Assembly (NCBI RefSeq): GCF_030651615.1
Contig: NZ_JAUSCG010000132.1
Span: 1-9,643, forward strand
Reading direction: 5' to 3'
DNA: 9,643 nucleotides
Source of the DNA: Methanocalculus sp.
Lineage (GTDB): Archaea > Halobacteriota > Methanomicrobia > Methanomicrobiales > Methanocorpusculaceae
The position numbers and the translations under genes were made by a program. Below the pieces are notes generated by a model, which did no database searches, had not been told where the DNA came from, and saw only the letters and a list, made by a program, of their open reading frames with translations. Below, piece by piece: positions 7,343-9,643 of this stretch (position 1 is the first letter of the stretch; every line of letters begins with the position of its first letter).

Positions 7343-9145
7343 ATGAAAGTGATGATGAATAGTGGAAGGACGATCAAACAGGGGGAACAACTGTATTACA
7401 AAGAGAGTCCGGAATACTCCGAGCAGACATCACTCTGCTTCATACACCCGACTGATCTCTTCGAGATGGGGATTGAAGAAGGAGATAATGTCGAGATAGA
7501 GACTGTCACTGGAAAAACCGTTTTTAAAACTATTGCATCTCCGGATGTCGCCCAAGGGGAGATTTTTCTCCCGTGTGGTCCGTATGCAAATTTTATCCTG
7601 CCCCCGGGCACTCACTCAGTCGGTGCACCTGATTTTAAAACACTCATGGTGGAGATTCGACCAACATTAAAAGAATTAATATCAGCATGGGATCTTCTTG
7701 AGGAAGAAGGAGGAGTCAGGTACGACCAGCCTTCCAGTGGATGTCCGACTATTTCTCCTGGAGGCACTAAAACAATAAAAGATGTTATATGTCCTCTCTG
7801 CGGCTGTCTCTGCGATGATATTGAACTAATTATACAGGAAAACCGAGTTGTGGCATGTAAAAATGCCTGTTCTCTTGGAAATGCCAAATTCCTTGCAAAA
7901 AACCGTCTCATGACACCCATTAAAAAGGTTGGAAACAGGTGGGAAGAAATCAGCTATGAGGAGGCGATACGATACACAGCAGACGTTCTCAGGAATGCAA
8001 AACGGCCTCTGCTTTTTGGATGGAGCGGAACACACAGCGAAGCGCAATGTGTAGGTATCCAAATTGCAGAATACATTGGTGGCATCATCGACAACTGTTC
8101 TTCAGAATGTCATGGCCCTTCAATAATGGCAATTCAGGAGGTGGGGCATCCCGGATGTACTCTTGGTCAGGTGCGTCACCGTGCTGATGTTGTCGTCTAT
8201 TGGGGTGCCAATCCACTTGCAGCCCATCCACGGCATTTAAGCCGATATTCAACCTTTTCTGACAGCCACTTTCTGGAAAATGCCAGTTGTGACAGAACAA
8301 TAATCGTTGTCGATGTAAGGCAGTCTGAAACTGCAAAGGTTGCCGATGAATTCATCCAGATAAAATCCGGTGGTGATTATGCAGTATTTTCTGCCCTCAG
8401 GGCCATTATCCGTGGTAAAGAGGGCGTTCTTCCTGACAGCGTTGCCGGCGTTTCAAAAGAAACATTGATCAAATTCGCTCGGACATTACTCAACGCAAAA
8501 TTCGGAGCTTTTTTCACCGGTATCGGACTAACTCAATCCAGAGGAAAATATAAAAATGTCAGAAACGCGATCGAACTCATTGATGAACTGAACCGGCACA
8601 CAAAATATACCCTCACCCCGATGCGTGGCCACTGGAATGTCAATGGCACGAATCAGACTTTTACTTTTCTGACCGGGTATCCGTATGCTGTTGATTTTTC
8701 CCGGGGAATCGCATATTTTAATCCCGGTGAAACCTCTGCCATTGATCTGCTCGCAAGGAAAGAGGTTGACGCATGTGTGATCATCGGAAGCGATCCGGGG
8801 GCCCATTTCCCGCGAGCCTGTAATGAACACCTTGCAACAATCCCGACAATTGTTATCGATCCTTTTCCGATAATGAGTACTGCTGTTGCCACCCTTCACA
8901 TACCGGTTGCAATGACCGGAGTTGATGCGGAGGGAATTGCATACCGCATGGATACCGTACCACTCATGGTCAAAAAGGTGATGGACTCCATCCAACCCGA
9001 TGATGCCGAGTTACTCAGACGGATCCTAAAAGCAATACAGGAGGGGAATGCACAACAAATCGCCACTCATGCTTCAGAGATCGATGCCCAATCCACGATC
9101 ATACCAGTTGGTGATGGCCCCCACCCACACCTTTCAGGATCATGA
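7343..9145 (+). CDS. Fused formylmethanofuran dehydrogenase subunits D-B
   Basis: This 600-residue protein joins two subunits normally encoded separately. Residues about 1-130 are subunit D, a molybdopterin-dinucleotide-binding domain (MNSGRTIKQGEQ, HPTDLFEMGIEEGDNVEI, FLPCGPYAN, GTHSVGAPDFK). From about residue 147 a full subunit B follows: the N-terminal Cys cluster CPLCGCLCDD (C150, C153, C155, C157, plus C176), the metal-ligand motif ECHGPS with C256 (TGT) and H257, AHPRH, and the active-site Arg R428 in MRGHW. It is therefore predicted to be an active Mo/W CO2-reducing unit. Differences from the other B copy in this window include WGANP for WGCNP and a C-terminal tail of roughly 30 residues ending PHPHLSGS. 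ATG 7343 has GAGGT 6 nt upstream. No stop codon or frameshift separates the two parts. No second fwdA or fwdC is visible, so partner subunits are probably shared with the upstream operon or lie elsewhere. Confidence 0.95.
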   Translation: MKVMMNSGRTIKQGEQLYYKESPEYSEQTSLCFIHPTDLFEMGIEEGDNVEIETVTGKTVFKTIASPDVAQGEIFLPCGPYANFILPPGTHSVGAPDFKTLMVEIRPTLKELISAWDLLEEEGGVRYDQPSSGCPTISPGGTKTIKDVICPLCGCLCDDIELIIQENRVVACKNACSLGNAKFLAKNRLMTPIKKVGNRWEEISYEEAIRYTADVLRNAKRPLLFGWSGTHSEAQCVGIQIAEYIGGIIDNCSSECHGPSIMAIQEVGHPGCTLGQVRHRADVVVYWGANPLAAHPRHLSRYSTFSDSHFLENASCDRTIIVVDVRQSETAKVADEFIQIKSGGDYAVFSALRAIIRGKEGVLPDSVAGVSKETLIKFARTLLNAKFGAFFTGIGLTQSRGKYKNVRNAIELIDELNRHTKYTLTPMRGHWNVNGTNQTFTFLTGYPYAVDFSRGIAYFNPGETSAIDLLARKEVDACVIIGSDPGAHFPRACNEHLATIPTIVIDPFPIMSTAVATLHIPVAMTGVDAEGIAYRMDTVPLMVKKVMDSIQPDDAELLRRILKAIQEGNAQQIATHASEIDAQSTIIPVGDGPHPHLSGS

Positions 9146-9300
9146 AATACTCATTTTCATGCAAATGATCGGCTCTGGTATGCGATCATGCACAAACCGG
9201 ATCTGATGAGAAAAATAACCACATTTATTAAACCTTTTCATACACCCCATCCAATCAACAACAAATACTATACAAATCCAATGAAATCCATCGGATTGAG

Positions 9301-9317
9301 AGTAAACAACGTTTACT
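9301..9317 (+). promoter_or_regulatory. Candidate operator: 7-bp perfect inverted repeat before modA-like promoter
   Basis: AGTAAAC (9301-9307), a 3-nt spacer AAC and GTTTACT (9311-9317) form a perfect inverted repeat abutting the TATA-like element. A dimeric repressor here would block the transcription factor B/TATA-binding region. A molybdate- or tungstate-responsive regulator is the natural guess from the downstream gene, but the sequence is not a recognisable bacterial ModE box. Confidence 0.4.
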
Positions 9318-9328
9318 TAATATAAATA
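9317..9328 (+). promoter_or_regulatory. TATA-like box of the modA-like gene
   Basis: TTAATATAAATA is the best archaeal TATA-box match in the intergenic region. Transcription would be expected about 25 nt downstream, near 9345-9350, leaving a leader of about 35-50 nt before the start codon. A weaker TTTATTA at 9352-9358 could instead give a nearly leaderless transcript. Confidence 0.45.
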
Positions 9329-9394
9329 AGAAATAAATGCATATACGAAAATTTATTACAACTAAATTGAGACATATGGAATATGTTGAAAATA

Positions 9395-9643
9395 ATGAAC
9401 AAAAACACCTGCCTCCTTGTACTCATCATTCTGGCAGCCACCCTCTTCATTGCCGGATGTACCGGAGTACAGGGAGAAGAGAAGCCAGTTGACACCGGAA
9501 TACAAGGCGAAATAATTGTATATACCGCAGCATCCCTGACCGGAGTATCAAAAGATCTCGGCAGTGCGTTTGAGAGCATGTATCCCGGTACAAAAATCAC
9601 GTTTAATCTCGCAGGAACCCAGACATTAAAAAATCAAATAGAA
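9395..9643 (+). CDS. modA: ModA-like molybdate/tungstate ABC transporter binding lipoprotein (3'-truncated)
   Basis: The first 83 residues of an extracytoplasmic substrate-binding protein are visible; the gene runs off the window. A short N-terminus (MNKNT) leads into a hydrophobic stretch at residues 7-20 and a lipobox IAGC with C22 as the probable lipidated cysteine. The mature part begins EIIVYTAASLTGVSKDLGSA followed by a FNLAGTQTL segment, matching the ModA family's AASL strand and following oxyanion loop. It would capture molybdate or tungstate for an ABC importer whose permease and ATPase genes probably lie beyond the window; specificity between the two oxyanions cannot be read here. 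ATG 9395 and in-frame ATG 9383 (four residues longer) are both possible, as neither has a strong Shine-Dalgarno. The setting beside Mo/W enzyme genes fits the assignment. Confidence 0.85.
   Translation, partial: MNKNTCLLVLIILAATLFIAGCTGVQGEEKPVDTGIQGEIIVYTAASLTGVSKDLGSAFESMYPGTKITFNLAGTQTLKNQIE

Larger units (their letters stand above)
9146..9382 (+). other. 237-nt AT-rich intergenic region with inverted repeats
   Basis: I see no gene here. It holds a 7-bp hairpin spanning the fused gene's stop codon (CATGAAA 9141-9147 with TTTCATG 9155-9161), a second 7-bp pair (ATGATCG 9165-9171 with CGATCAT 9183-9189, 11-nt loop), an imperfect 9-bp inverted repeat (AATCCAATG 9275-9283 with CATCGGATT 9289-9297, one mismatch), and a perfect 7-bp repeat next to a TATA-like box (separate entries). 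It is the longest non-coding stretch in the window and most likely carries the end of the fused gene's transcript and the promoter of the modA-like gene. Confidence 0.6.

Noticed and set aside
8528..8995. Antisense reading frame opposite the fused D-B gene, and similar ones at 1923-2381 and 5959-6447
   Set aside because: Each is fully contained opposite a well-supported gene and shows no family motif or ribosome binding site arguing for expression.
9161..9191. Hairpin (ATGATCG/CGATCAT with 11-nt loop) as a molybdenum-cofactor riboswitch
   Set aside because: It is a single short stem far from the modA-like start and upstream of the likely transcription start, and lacks the multi-stem architecture of Moco RNAs.
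1..9643. tRNA, rRNA, CRISPR array, insertion sequence or attachment site
   Set aside because: I found no cloverleaf, regularly spaced repeats, transposase or terminal inverted repeats in the window.

Overview
The window comes from a hydrogenotrophic methanogenic archaeon, most likely of the Methanomicrobiales (order-level placement is an inference). The diagnostic genes are subunits of formylmethanofuran dehydrogenase (Fwd/Fmd), the Mo/W enzyme that reduces CO2 to formylmethanofuran in the first step of methanogenesis. Archaeal expression signals agree with this: GAGGT/GGAG Shine-Dalgarno sites, T-rich ends of transcription units and an AT-rich TATA-like element. Every gene supported here is on the + strand and packing is tight.

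Region 1 (1-3613) is the tail of a formylmethanofuran dehydrogenase operon: a 5'-truncated fwdB (Mo/W-pterin subunit), complete fwdA (amidohydrolase subunit) and complete fwdC (beta-helix subunit). It ends at a CCTCC-T7 tract, the probable terminator.

Region 2 (3691-7275) is a compact four-gene cassette, probably one operon. It encodes a SagB/ThcOx-type nitroreductase-like flavoprotein, a two-domain protein (degenerate 2H/LigT-like domain plus intact calcineurin-like metallophosphoesterase), a small siroheme/[4Fe-4S] sulfite-reductase-like protein carrying a 2[4Fe-4S] ferredoxin insert, and a TrmO/TsaA-family tRNA methyltransferase. Gaps are 24 nt, a 17-nt overlap and 2-38 nt. The cassette ends at a second CCTCC-T5 tract. 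No established pathway known to me joins these four proteins; this is the least explained part of the window.

Region 3 (7343-9145) is a second catalytic formylmethanofuran dehydrogenase gene in which subunit D (molybdopterin-dinucleotide-binding domain) is fused N-terminally to a complete subunit B. It keeps the Cys-His metal-site pair and the active-site Arg. With only one fwdA and one fwdC visible, the fused D-B protein may be an alternative Mo or W catalytic module that shares the other subunits.

Region 4 (9146-9643) is a 237-nt AT-rich intergenic region with inverted repeats and a TATA-like element, followed by the 5' end of a lipoprotein gene resembling the molybdate-binding protein ModA. 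A molybdate/tungstate importer next to two Mo/W enzyme units fits a metal-supply and metal-use locus.
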